This document shows, in pieces, positions 25,950 to 34,437 of a stretch of 64,000 nt of DNA. The stretch comes from Ectothiorhodospiraceae bacterium. GTDB taxonomy: Bacteria > Pseudomonadota > Gammaproteobacteria > Nitrococcales > Aquisalimonadaceae. The stretch spans positions 1 to 64,000 of the forward strand of contig JAFIFV010000097.1 of assembly GCA_020831845.1 (NCBI GenBank), read 5' to 3'. The notes under the pieces were generated by a model. That model searched no databases, was not told where the DNA came from, and worked only from the letters and a program-made list of their open reading frames with translations. Every line of letters starts with the position of its first letter. Within the stretch, counting starts at the first letter, position 1. Both the position numbers and the translations under genes were made by a program.

Positions 25950-27341
25950 CTAGCCCCCCCTGCGAACTGCGTCGAGACGCCGCTGGAACACGCTGGCGCA
26001 CATGAGCGCCAGGAAGGGCGCAAAGACATGCACCGTCTGGAATCGTACCAACTGGTGGGTACCAAGCATCCAGACCAGCAGCAGTGCGGTGAAACCGATG
26101 GTGGTCAACGCCAGCATCCGCGGAAGCCGTTGCTCTTCCTCCCGCATGGCGAGCCGACGGCAGGCCTCCAGTACCAGTGCACCGAGAAACGCCATCATCA
26201 GCCCCCAGCCGACCAGCCCCAACCGCGACAGCGTCTCCACGTGGGCATCATGGAAGTGTCCCGACCGCCCCTCAAGCACCGGAGGCAGCGGGCGTTCCCG
26301 CATCAGGTAGTAGGGGTCCGCAGGCCCCCACCCGATCAAGGGTCGCTCCATCCACAGCTGGATGGCAAAAACCTTGTAGGCCATTCTGGCGCCGAGATTC
26401 CTGTCCTCCATAACCCAGGCGTCATCCAGGCTGTCCATGGCAAGAATCTGCTGCATGGCGTCGGTTCGATCCGTCATGCGGCGCTCCACCTCGTCCCAGG
26501 CGAAGACGGCCACACCCCCGACTACGACAGCCGCCAGCAGCAGACCCACCAGAGTACCGGGACGGAGTAGGCGATCCCTGTAGAACCAGGCTGCAGCTAA
26601 CACCAGCACAAGCACGGCTGCCAACACTGCCAGCCAGGCGGTACGGGTCTTCGTGACGAACAGCGCCAGCAGCAACGCGCCAACCAGGCACGCCCAGAGC
26701 GCGTACCGAAGCACTGCCAGAGCCCGCTTTGCTACCCCACCACCTCTCGGATACTTCCCCACCATTGCCGGCCCCAGCGCCAGCACGGCAATGATGGCTG
26801 CGCCGATTATGAACCCGGAACGGGCATGTCCCAGCCCGAAAATGTAGCGCCGGGCCCCCGTCAGGGCGGTTTCGAACTCGCTCCACGACCACGCCGGAAG
26901 CACTTGGAAAACGAGTATTCCCAGCGCAAGCGCGATCAGCGCTCCAATGGAATGACGAACCCAGTTGCCGGTGGCAACCAGAGCCAGGCCAAGAATCAAC
27001 ACCGGCAAGGCGATGGTCCGCGCCCAACTGCTAGTGCCATCCAGGTGCTCGGACGCCAGTTCCGGTTGCCCGACGAAAGCGGCGAACAGGCCGCGCAGCA
27101 GCACGTACAGCACGAACGCCGCACCCAGCCAGAACAGCGGTGTGCGAAAAATCACGTCCCGGTAACGGACAGCAAACAGGATGGCCACGATGAGCATCAC
27201 CAACTGCGAGAGTTGGCCGAGCGCGATACTCCGCGGGGGGATGAACGCGAACACGTAGATGCAGCCGATGGCCCAGTAGCCGAGACGACCCTCCGGCAGT
27301 TTCGGCAATGCCAGGGGCAACCGCTCAACCAACGCGTTCAT
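25950..27341 (-). CDS. O-antigen ligase/polymerase-like membrane protein
   Basis: A 463-aa polytopic inner-membrane protein with ten or more predicted helices. The large periplasmic loop near residues 290-360 (between hydrophobic blocks) carries GWGPADPYYLMRE and HFHDAHVETLSRLGLVG, matching the Wzy_C/WaaL signature with the conserved HxxxL-type His. Such enzymes ligate lipid-linked glycan to lipid A-core or polymerise it. Start 27341 gives the usual length; the frame opens further upstream. No wzx/wzz is nearby, so ligase versus polymerase cannot be decided. Confidence 0.82.
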   Translation of the reverse strand: MNALVERLPLALPKLPEGRLGYWAIGCIYVFAFIPPRSIALGQLSQLVMLIVAILFAVRYRDVIFRTPLFWLGAAFVLYVLLRGLFAAFVGQPELASEHLDGTSSWARTIALPVLILGLALVATGNWVRHSIGALIALALGILVFQVLPAWSWSEFETALTGARRYIFGLGHARSGFIIGAAIIAVLALGPAMVGKYPRGGGVAKRALAVLRYALWACLVGALLLALFVTKTRTAWLAVLAAVLVLVLAAAWFYRDRLLRPGTLVGLLLAAVVVGGVAVFAWDEVERRMTDRTDAMQQILAMDSLDDAWVMEDRNLGARMAYKVFAIQLWMERPLIGWGPADPYYLMRERPLPPVLEGRSGHFHDAHVETLSRLGLVGWGLMMAFLGALVLEACRRLAMREEEQRLPRMLALTTIGFTALLLVWMLGTHQLVRFQTVHVFAPFLALMCASVFQRRLDAVRRGG

Positions 27342-27422
27342 TCGGTTCCAACCTCTCACAGTGATTTTCGCCGAGCACATGCGTCGGGTAACGATTCTTC
27401 GCCCGGTGGGCACCCCCGACGA

Positions 27423-28163
27423 TCACGCCGCAGCGCCGAAACTGTAGCCCAGATGCTCGATTTCACGGCGACAGAGCCGTTCGATCAGTTGCCTGTCCTG
27501 GTCGCCGAGCACTTCGGAGTAGGGCCGGCGCTGGGGGCGGAAACCGCCCTTGACGCGGGTCTCGGGCAGCTTGAACGAGACATCCAGCCCAAGGCGCTCC
27601 CGCACTTCCTCCAGTTCCTCGGCCAGCCTTTCATAGCGGAGCACGCGGTCCACGGCGACCACATCGCCGATGGTGTAGTGCCCCCAGTTGCTCAGCCAGT
27701 GCGGCTTGTTCTTCTCCAGCCACTGCAGGTACTGCGAAATGCCCGGGAATTCCTCCTTCCGCGGCTTCTCCTCCCACCGCTGCTTCTGCCAGTAGTAGCG
27801 GGAAAGCGCCCGGTCCCAGGGGTCGCGCTCGATGGTGAACTTGTAGTAGCTGTTCCAGATCTCGTCGCCCACCAGGGACCGGATGTCGGGGGCGGTGAGG
27901 TGCTCGTTGTACTCCGCTCGCTGCCCCTTCAGCAGCAGCCGCTTCCATTCCTTGAAGCCCCGATGTTCGCGGATCCCCTTGAGATGGTTGACGGGCCCGT
28001 AGCCGCCTTCCCGGCGCCGCAGTTCCTCTTCACCACGATTCTCGCTCAGACGGGTCACGCAGTCCTTGGGCCCACAAGCGCGGGACAACGCGATCTCAGC
28101 GCTGCTGCCGGCAGTCTTCCGCGTCTTGATGAAGATGAAACGATGGCGATGACAGATGATCAT
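27423..28163 (-). CDS. Sulfotransferase family 2-like protein
   Basis: A 246-aa predicted sulfotransferase: RKTAGSS phosphosulfate loop (15-21) and IERDPWDRALSRYYW (111-125) in the 3'-phosphate position, with the usual Arg-Asn-Pro replaced by Arg-Asp-Pro. The start MIICHRHRFIFI resembles that of the 19405-20157 protein. Highly charged C-terminal half. It lies directly beside the Hcp-amidase-lipoprotein cassette, on the same strand but about 200 bp away. Acceptor unknown. Confidence 0.8.
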   Translation of the reverse strand: MIICHRHRFIFIKTRKTAGSSAEIALSRACGPKDCVTRLSENRGEEELRRREGGYGPVNHLKGIREHRGFKEWKRLLLKGQRAEYNEHLTAPDIRSLVGDEIWNSYYKFTIERDPWDRALSRYYWQKQRWEEKPRKEEFPGISQYLQWLEKNKPHWLSNWGHYTIGDVVAVDRVLRYERLAEELEEVRERLGLDVSFKLPETRVKGGFRPQRRPYSEVLGDQDRQLIERLCRREIEHLGYSFGAAA

Positions 28164-28365
28164 CCGATTTATCGCACCACAGGCAGCAACATACAGTCAA
28201 TTTATCCACAAGCGGGAGGCGCCGCGATTGTCCGGGCCCGGCAAGCGGCCTGTCAAGCACCACACTTGCTTCATGGGCGGCCGGCAGACTCTTCGCCGGG
28301 GATTCTGAACCCGGCTTCCGAACACGCTGGGGACGAACAGGAGAACGAGAAAAGTGCCGCTTTTG

Positions 28366-28944
28366 CTAGCGAAACAGCTTGTCCAGCCACGTACAGCGCC
28401 GGCCGCCGCAACGGTGGTGGTCCGGATGGTTGTCCACGCGCCAGCGGAGGTATTCCGCGGTGAACGGCTCGTTGCTTCTTACCTTTACGGCACGAAAAGC
28501 GGTTATCCCGTCCGGAAATGGGGGGGACGGCGAAGAGTGATCCACATAGGTTCTAAAGCCAACCGTCAACCCTCCGGCATACAGATGGATGTTACTGACG
28601 GCCTGCAATTCGACACGTTCGCCATTGTCCCCGATCAGTATGACTTCAGGCTTAACCAACACGCCGTCAGTACGCCGCAGGTTCGCCTGGTTAGGCCGAT
28701 CCTCGAGATCGAAATGGCTATTCGGCCGGTATCGGGTTTCGTCAACCTCGAAATGGAAGCCCTGAGAACCCTCCCTGTTGATCCGCAAGGGAGCGTCAAA
28801 TTCTATCTCCTGCCACTCGTTGGTGATCTCGAACGGCCCTTCCAGCCGCTGGTCCTCGGGAAACCCCACCCCTGCGTCGCACCCGACCAGCAACCATAGC
28901 GCCGTGAAACCAATACCTGCTAACCGCACGCCACCTGACTCCAT
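28366..28944 (-). CDS. Lipoprotein, second of a tandem pair; candidate immunity protein
   Basis: A 192-aa predicted lipoprotein with lipobox LVGC (Cys22) and Asp at +2, the inner-membrane retention signal. The mature part is beta-strand-like, polar and ends in a CGGRRCTWLDKLFR-type tail with two Cys. About four fifths identical to the adjacent upstream lipoprotein (28985-29563), so it arose by tandem duplication. No family I recognise. It is last in the hcp-amidase-lipoprotein operon; a periplasm-facing, inner-membrane-held protein next to a putative cell-wall-acting effector is what an immunity protein would look like. Function is inferred, not shown. Confidence 0.7.
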   Translation of the reverse strand: MESGGVRLAGIGFTALWLLVGCDAGVGFPEDQRLEGPFEITNEWQEIEFDAPLRINREGSQGFHFEVDETRYRPNSHFDLEDRPNQANLRRTDGVLVKPEVILIGDNGERVELQAVSNIHLYAGGLTVGFRTYVDHSSPSPPFPDGITAFRAVKVRSNEPFTAEYLRWRVDNHPDHHRCGGRRCTWLDKLFR

Positions 28945-28984
28945 TCAAGTACACCCGCTGCTGCCAACGCGGCCCGCGCTTCTT

Positions 28985-29563
28985 CTACCGAAAAAGCTTG
29001 TCCAGCCACGTGCAGCGCCGCCCCCCGCAACGATGGTGGTCCGGATGGTTGTCCATGCGCCAGCGGAAGTATTCTGCGGTGAACGGTTCGTTGCTTCTTA
29101 CCTCTACCGCACGAAAAGCGGTTATTCGGTCCGGAAATGGGGGGGACGGGGAAAAATGATCTTCGTACATTGCGAACCCTACCGTTAGCCCTCCCGCGTA
29201 CAGATGGATGTTCATGACTGCCCGTAGTTCGACGCGCTCGCCATTGTCCCCGATCAGCACGACTTCAGGCTTGACCAGCACGCCGTCATTCCGCCGCAGG
29301 TTTGCCTGATTAGGCCGATCCTCAACATCGAAATGTCTATTAGGCCGGTACCGCGTCTCATCAACTTCGAAATGGAACCCCTGAGAACCCTCCCGGTTGA
29401 TCCTCAACGGGCGATCAAACTCAATCCGCTGCCACTCGCCCGTGATCTCGAACGGCCCTTCCATGCGCTGATCTTCGGGGAATCCCGCGCCTGTATCGCA
29501 CCCGGACAGCGCAAAAAGGGCTGCGACAAGCATTGCCACCACCCTCACGTCAAGCGTACCCAT
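28985..29563 (-). CDS. Lipoprotein, first of a tandem pair; candidate immunity protein
   Basis: A 192-aa predicted lipoprotein: signal peptide with lipobox LSGC (Cys22), then Asp at +2. Same strand-rich mature sequence as the next gene, with shared blocks FEVDETRYRPN and DNHPDHHRCGGRRC. ATG 29563 overlaps the 3' end of the amidase gene by 14 bp (an alternative ATG is at 29578), so it should be co-translated with the amidase. Not a known family to me. The coupling to the amidase argues for immunity or for a required partner. Confidence 0.72.
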   Translation of the reverse strand: MGTLDVRVVAMLVAALFALSGCDTGAGFPEDQRMEGPFEITGEWQRIEFDRPLRINREGSQGFHFEVDETRYRPNRHFDVEDRPNQANLRRNDGVLVKPEVVLIGDNGERVELRAVMNIHLYAGGLTVGFAMYEDHFSPSPPFPDRITAFRAVEVRSNEPFTAEYFRWRMDNHPDHHRCGGRRCTWLDKLFR

Positions 29564-30173
29564 CCAGATTCCCCACATAACGCAACGATTCGGTTCTCAG
29601 CAACTTGCCGGGGCTGACCAAGTGGGCAGGCACTTCAACCAGCGGAGCGCCGGCTATCTCGTACGCACGAAATATGAGTTCGGTACAGAAGAAACTGGCA
29701 TCTCGCCCTCCTCTGGTTGACCTTGCAGCCTGCTCTTCGTACGTAAGAATCAGGACGCCAACTCTGGTGAAACGCAGCAGATAGGTATTCGACCCCCGTT
29801 CGATTCCTAGGCGCGCGGCGCCCAGCGTGTTGTAGGGCTTGTCCGCTTGCATGGCAGCCCATTTTGAAGCCATCTCCCGCTGCTCGCGGGTGGCAGTCCG
29901 ATGCCGAAACACGGAGGCAACGGCAACTCCTCGCAGCTTGCGGGCCAGTAGATCCTCGGTTACTCCATCTCCAGGCATCGCATCCACAGCGCTACCCCCT
30001 CCGAAGTACAAGATCGCGTGGCTATGCGGCGCATTCGTCGTCCATTGAATCGCCCTGGAGTTTCGGCCGTCGCTGGCCGTGGCGATGATGTCGCCCGGCT
30101 CAAGCTCAGCCTTGCCGATGGTTCGTCCGGTATCGAGCTCAAGCGTTTCCGCGGTGCTGCCTGCCTTGCTCAT
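29550..30173 (-). CDS. YiiX/permuted papain-like amidase, candidate type VI effector
   Basis: A 207-aa protein with the circularly permuted NlpC/P60 (YaeF/YiiX, peptidase C92-like) layout: LEPGDIIAT (25-33), catalytic-type His52 in SHAILY, VDAMPGDGV (63-71) and nucleophile-type Cys163 in FFCTELIF. Such folds cut peptide or amide bonds in peptidoglycan or lipid head groups. No signal peptide. AGGA precedes ATG 30173. It lies 34 bp after hcp and overlaps a lipoprotein gene, the order expected for an Hcp-carried cargo effector followed by immunity genes. Catalytic residues are seen; substrate and delivery are inferred. Confidence 0.75.
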   Translation of the reverse strand: MSKAGSTAETLELDTGRTIGKAELEPGDIIATASDGRNSRAIQWTTNAPHSHAILYFGGGSAVDAMPGDGVTEDLLARKLRGVAVASVFRHRTATREQREMASKWAAMQADKPYNTLGAARLGIERGSNTYLLRFTRVGVLILTYEEQAARSTRGGRDASFFCTELIFRAYEIAGAPLVEVPAHLVSPGKLLRTESLRYVGNLDGYA

Positions 30174-30196
30174 TGTCGTGATCCTTCCGTTGGAGT

Positions 30197-30208
30197 TCAG
30201 TGCTTCCC
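30197..30208. repeat. Short half-copy of the dispersed repeat end
   Basis: TCAGTGCTTCCC equals the last 12 bases of the right end of the 34124-34393 element. It abuts the hcp stop codon. Confidence 0.35.
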
Positions 30209-30699
30209 TAGCGTTTGGTGTTGGTGGTGGCATCAAAACCCACGGCGATCGGGGCCTGCGCCTTGCCGTCCTGATCGTACGGTGTGTAGCGCAATTCCAT
30301 GTCCTGGAAACTGATCCGCAGCTTCTCCATCGGGCGTGTGAGATGCTGGGCATTCGCCTCCACCCGGTAGCTGCTGATCAACGCATTTCCGAGCACGTAG
30401 GTGGCATAGATTTCCGCCCCGTTTCCGGTTCCCGTCCTGGTCAGTGCTAGGGTTATCGCGCGGCCGCGACCGCAGCAGGATTCGATGAACAGCGCCGGGG
30501 TGGAGCGATCCATCAGCCTGGTCAATTCCAGATCGGTAATGGTCGCGTTGGCGCTCTCCCGATCACCTCCGGTGGATGATGCCGATGTGATCTTTCGGCT
30601 GGTACCGAATTCGAGTTCGGTGAGAGGAATCCAGCCGGCGAACCCCTGGTCGGCGGCTGAGCCAGCGTCGATCCCGTCGATCTTCATGAAAATGGACAT
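30208..30699 (-). CDS. hcp: Hcp-family type VI secretion tube protein (orphan)
   Basis: A 163-aa Hcp, the usual family length. It has the N-terminal MSIFMKIDGIDAG beta-strand start, a middle region with a DRSTPALFIESCCG segment, and the C-terminal QDMELRYTPYD motif that closes the Hcp barrel. GGGAGG lies seven bases before ATG 30699. Hcp stacks as the secreted tube and can carry small effectors in its lumen. No vipA/B, clpV or other T6SS structural gene occurs in the window, so this is an orphan or accessory copy. It heads a four-gene operon with an amidase and two lipoproteins. Confidence 0.88.
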   Translation of the reverse strand: MSIFMKIDGIDAGSAADQGFAGWIPLTELEFGTSRKITSASSTGGDRESANATITDLELTRLMDRSTPALFIESCCGRGRAITLALTRTGTGNGAEIYATYVLGNALISSYRVEANAQHLTRPMEKLRISFQDMELRYTPYDQDGKAQAPIAVGFDATTNTKR

Positions 30700-31113
30700 G
30701 CAACAACCTCCCTGTTCCAGAATGGAAACGTAAGCCAGCATTGCCGAGGGAGCGCAGCGTTGAGAAACGCAGTCGCATCGGGGCGGCAGGAAAGTTCAGC
30801 GATGGGGGAAACGTGCGCACGACCAAGCGTGGGGGTCCGACATCCATATCAACCGATCTCCATTTCCAAAAGCCCGCCGTTGTTCCTTTTCCCTGGCAGC
30901 AGCATCAATCTAGACTGACACCCCGGCATTTTCAAGCCGGCATGGGCAGGGGAATGGAACGAACCCCACGTTCGCGATACGGCCGGATCTGTCACCACGC
31001 CGGTGAAACCTCGCGCCGGGGTCGCGTGAATCCCGCACCGTGTCCCTCCTGCAACATTCCGGTAGAATCCCTTGCCCTGCATTGCGTTGCGAACAGGCCA
31101 GGAGTAGTAACGA
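30700..31113. other. Intergenic gap between hcp and a sulfotransferase gene
   Basis: A 414-bp stretch between divergent genes. It should contain the hcp promoter on the minus strand. I see no clear promoter pair, hairpin terminator or supported reading frame. Confidence 0.6.
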
Positions 31114-31926
31114 ATGATGAAATGGTGGAAACGGCAGCGGCGGCGCTGGCTGATGCGGAATGCCGACGTGCACATCGTCTCCTTCCCCAAGTGCGGCAGA
31201 ACCTGGCTCTGCCTGATGATTGCCAAGGCGCTGGAGTTCCACTACGGCGTGACCGTGGAGAACCCGCTGAAGCTGCGCCGCTTCCGCCGCCGCATACCCG
31301 GGCTTCCGTTGATCGTGCAGCACCACGACGGTGGCCCCGAATTCCGCCGCGTGGAGGAACTGGAGCAGGACAAGAGCCTCTACGCCGGCAAGAAGGTGCT
31401 GTTCCTGGTGCGCGATCCGCGCGATGTAACGGTTTCGGCGTACTTCCAGAAGACCAAGCGCAACATCAACTTCGAAGGCACGATGAAGGAATATGTCTAC
31501 CACCCGGTAGGCAGCATCGCCACCAACATCGCCTTCTACAACATCTGGGCCCGCAACCGAAACCTGCCGGAAACGTTTGTGCTGATGAGCTACGAAAAGC
31601 TGCACGCCGATGCCCGCGGCGAGTTGCGGCGCGCCATGGAACTGATCGGCGTCAGCGACATCAGCGACGAAACCCTGGACCGCGCCGTGGAGGCCTGCAG
31701 CTTCGATCAGATGCGCAAACTGGAGAGCACCAATGCTCTGGGCAGCAAACGGCTGGCGCCGCGGGACGCGGGCGACGAGACCACCTACAAGACGCGCGAA
31801 GGGAAGGTCGGCGGCTACACCGACCATCTGGATCCTGAAGAGGTGGCGTACATCGACCGCATGATCGACGAACAACTGGACCCGCTCTATGCCGACTACA
31901 AGTCGGAACATGCGGCCCACGGCTAG
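31114..31926 (+). CDS. Sulfotransferase family 1 protein
   Basis: A 270-aa classic cytosolic-type sulfotransferase: phosphosulfate loop SFPKCGRTWL (23-32) and 3'-phosphate motif VRDPRDVTVSAY (99-110), the best match in the window to the aryl/alcohol-type Sulfotransfer_1 family. AGGAG precedes two consecutive ATG codons; the first is taken. The next gene (GT4) starts 33 bp later on the same strand, so the two probably form an operon. Acceptor unknown. Confidence 0.88.
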   Translation: MMKWWKRQRRRWLMRNADVHIVSFPKCGRTWLCLMIAKALEFHYGVTVENPLKLRRFRRRIPGLPLIVQHHDGGPEFRRVEELEQDKSLYAGKKVLFLVRDPRDVTVSAYFQKTKRNINFEGTMKEYVYHPVGSIATNIAFYNIWARNRNLPETFVLMSYEKLHADARGELRRAMELIGVSDISDETLDRAVEACSFDQMRKLESTNALGSKRLAPRDAGDETTYKTREGKVGGYTDHLDPEEVAYIDRMIDEQLDPLYADYKSEHAAHG

Positions 31927-31959
31927 CCTCGGGGCCGCCGTGACCGGGGCACGCCGGCC

Positions 31960-33075
31960 ATGAGCGCCACGCGCCCTCTTGCGCTGTTGTTCGCCACCTC
32001 CGGCCACAGCGGCGTGGACCGTATCGTCGCCAATCTTCTGCCGGAATTCGGCCGCGTGGACAGGGAATTCCACTTGATCACCATCGGCGGCCACGGCCCC
32101 GCCATCCCGTCGGACCTGCCTGCGAACATTCGCCCGGTCCGCCTGCCGGTCAGCACCAAGAAGCTGGTCGCGCCACCGCTGATGGCCTATCTGCTGCGGC
32201 ATCGTCCCGAGGCACTGCTAACCGCGAACCACCAATTGAACCGCGCCGCGCTGCTGGCGCGCCGGCTGACAGGCGTATCCACACGCATCACCATCCGCAT
32301 GGGCATGTCGCTGACCGCCATGGGCGCGGAAATGAAGACGAAGCGGCGGGAAGCACTGTTCCGCTCCATGCGCCGCTGGTATCCGCTGGCGGACGCCGCA
32401 GTCACGCCATCCCGGGGAGTGGCGGAAGATCTGATGCGCGTTGCGGGCGTCCCGGAAGAGCGCCTGCACATGATCCGCAACCCGCTGATCAACCAACGCT
32501 TCCTGGAGTTGGCGGCGGAGCCTCTGGACCACCCCTGGTATGGCCAGCCCGAAACTCCGGTCATACTGGGCGCCGGCTCGCTGGAACCGCGCAAGGACTT
32601 CGCCACGCTGATCCGCGCTTTCGCCCGCGTCCGCGAACAGCGGCCGGCTCGGCTGATCATCCTGGGGGAGGGGCGGGAGCGGAAAGCTCTGGAAGCTCTC
32701 AGCACACAACTCGGCGTCGCCGACCACGTCCAGTTTCCCGGTTTCCAGCAGAACCCTTACCCGCATATGCGCCAGGCCAGTCTCTTCGTGCTCTCTTCCC
32801 GCCGGGAGGGCGCCTCGGCCGTGATCATCGAAGCCATGGCCTGCGGCACGCCGGTCGTTTCCACAGATTGTCCCAGCGGCCCGGCAGAAGCACTGGAGAA
32901 CGGCCGCTACGGCCGGCTGGTAGCCATTGGCGATGTGGAAGCGATGGCGGCGGCCATCAGCACCACGCTGGACCAGCCTCCGAGCCGGGAAGGCCTGTGG
33001 GAGGCGGTGAGGGAAAACGATACCGCACTGGCCGCCAGGCGCTACGTGGCCGCCATGGGGGTGGTTTCGCCCTGA
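31960..33075 (+). CDS. Glycosyltransferase family 4
   Basis: A 371-aa GT-B enzyme with LLFATSGHSGVDRI N-terminal loop, GAGSLEPRKDFATLI donor-site segment, REGASAVIIEAMACG E-x7-E region and VSTDCPSGPAE. Third paralogue of the 20175 and 24816 group. Coupled in order with a sulfotransferase just upstream. Its 3' end overlaps the convergent sulfotransferase gene by 34 bp. Sugar unknown. Confidence 0.86.
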   Translation: MSATRPLALLFATSGHSGVDRIVANLLPEFGRVDREFHLITIGGHGPAIPSDLPANIRPVRLPVSTKKLVAPPLMAYLLRHRPEALLTANHQLNRAALLARRLTGVSTRITIRMGMSLTAMGAEMKTKRREALFRSMRRWYPLADAAVTPSRGVAEDLMRVAGVPEERLHMIRNPLINQRFLELAAEPLDHPWYGQPETPVILGAGSLEPRKDFATLIRAFARVREQRPARLIILGEGRERKALEALSTQLGVADHVQFPGFQQNPYPHMRQASLFVLSSRREGASAVIIEAMACGTPVVSTDCPSGPAEALENGRYGRLVAIGDVEAMAAAISTTLDQPPSREGLWEAVRENDTALAARRYVAAMGVVSP

Positions 33076-34028
33076 CCCGCCCGCCGGAGCTCGGCCGCCG
33101 CCAGCTCCGCCAGCGCCCGTTCCTGTCCGGCGTAGTGCGCCTCCAGCACGCCCCGCATGCCGTCCTCCGCAAGTAGATCCCAGTCCCGGTAAACCACCCG
33201 ATCGAACACATGCTGAGTGAGCGCCCGGCGGACCCTCCGCACCTTGCCGCGCAGCCGCGGAAAGCGATGATCCGGCTTGCCCAGATCCTCTTCTGTCGGC
33301 GGCGGGAAACGCCGGGTGGTACCCGGATGCAGCCATTTGATGGCCAGCGCGGAGTAGCTGCGGTTCTGGCTGCGTTCCACCGGCGGTTTCGGCAATTGTT
33401 CCAGACTCAGCACGTCGGCCAGCCGCCGCTCCACAAGGGATTGTTGCGAACGCAGATCCTCCTGCCGGAACAGATGAACCCGGCCGGCGCCATAGGCCTC
33501 GGCATAGGCCTGGTAGATCTGCAGGAACGGCAGCTCCAGGGCGTTCAGGTTCCGGCTGCCGTGTGCCCAACGCCCCAGCCGCGGACGGAAGGCGCCATCG
33601 TAGTAGTTCAGGAACACCTGGATTGGCACGCTGCGGCCGCGCGCCAGCAACTGCCGATAGGCCGACTGCAACCAGTCCGCGGGGCGGCGCACGAAATAGA
33701 TGATGCGCGCCTGGGGGAACAACTCCGTCACCAGCGGCACATTGTCGGCATAATCGTGGTAGCTGCTGAACATATCGCCGCAGATATGCGGCTCGGAAAT
33801 GATCAAGGTCCGACCGTCGCCCCTGTTCCGCCAGTCCGCCACGGCAGCCCTCGCCCGATCCGCGAGCGCTCCGTCTCCGGGCTTGCGCACGGCATCGCGC
33901 AAAGGATCCCACACGTCCGGTGGATTGACTGCGAAGCGAGCAGCGTCGAGCTGACCGAAAACCATGCGCTGCAAAAAGCGGGTACCCGTCTTGTGCAGGC
34001 CGATGTGGATCACCACCTTGTCAGTCAT
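33042..34028 (-). CDS. Sulfotransferase-like protein
   Basis: A 328-aa predicted sulfotransferase. GLHKTGTRFL (10-19) is the phosphosulfate loop, and YFVRRPADWLQSAY (111-124) is in the 3'-phosphate position (R-R-P instead of R-N-P). Longer than the others, with an Arg-rich C-terminal third. GGGAG precedes ATG 34028. It is flanked upstream by the palindromic repeat element. Acceptor unknown. Confidence 0.78.
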   Translation of the reverse strand: MTDKVVIHIGLHKTGTRFLQRMVFGQLDAARFAVNPPDVWDPLRDAVRKPGDGALADRARAAVADWRNRGDGRTLIISEPHICGDMFSSYHDYADNVPLVTELFPQARIIYFVRRPADWLQSAYRQLLARGRSVPIQVFLNYYDGAFRPRLGRWAHGSRNLNALELPFLQIYQAYAEAYGAGRVHLFRQEDLRSQQSLVERRLADVLSLEQLPKPPVERSQNRSYSALAIKWLHPGTTRRFPPPTEEDLGKPDHRFPRLRGKVRRVRRALTQHVFDRVVYRDWDLLAEDGMRGVLEAHYAGQERALAELAAAELRRAGQGETTPMAAT

Positions 34029-34123
34029 GCGCTGCGGAACTCCCAGTTGAGACGAAACATCGGAACAGGACCGGAGGCTGGCCCCTCAGGATGACACAGG
34101 TCTCAGCATACGGTCGGACCCAA

Positions 34124-34393
34124 GGGAAGCACTGATTAATTCCCGCGCTCGCGTTACAGTTGGATTTTTCGCGATGCTAGGCGCGGTGCGCAGCGCCGTG
34201 GTGGTTCCACGGTCAAGCGCCGCAACAACGCAGCGCGAAAAATCCAACTGTAACCCCAAGGGGCTCGGCCGATTTTCGCCCGTAGCGGTGTCGCAAGCCA
34301 CCCCAGGTAGAACCACTACCTGCGGCGCCTTGCTCCTGGCCACGAGCGAAAATCGGTCTCGAGCGCGAACGTGGGAATTAATCAGTGCTTCCC
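34124..34393. repeat. 270-bp palindromic MITE-like element
   Basis: Perfect 21-bp terminal inverted repeats (34124-34144 and 34373-34393, start GGGAAGCACTGATTAATTCC) enclose two internal hairpins. The first has a perfect 20-bp stem (34154-34173 with 34234-34253) and a loop that contains a second short stem (CCGTGG/CCACGG). The second pairs CCGATTTTCGC with GCGAAAATCGG and encloses AGGTAG/CTACCT. No coding sequence. Only a 2-bp AA flanks both sides, so no clear longer target duplication. Related ends occur at 2017, 15008, 16747, 30197 and 56728. A non-autonomous mobile element or large repeat is the best reading. Confidence 0.8.
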
Positions 34394-34397
34394 AAGG

Positions 34398-34403
34398 TAT
34401 ACT
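34398..34403 (+). promoter_or_regulatory. Possible -10 hexamer for the 34438 sulfotransferase
   Basis: TATACT lies 35 bp before the start codon and 5 bp after the repeat element, so any -35 would fall inside the repeat (about 34375-34380), where only a poor match is present. Confidence 0.3.
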
Positions 34404-34437
34404 ACCGGCGCAGAAAAACGAGTGATCCGGAGGCGGG

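Noticed and set aside
26826..28463. 545-codon open frame antisense to the ligase-like and sulfotransferase genes
   Set aside because: Overlaps two supported genes; composition typical of a shadow.
34154..34253. Rho-independent terminator or CRISPR-like repeat in the palindrome
   Set aside because: The stem is far longer than a terminator and lacks a T-run; there are no regularly spaced repeats with spacers.
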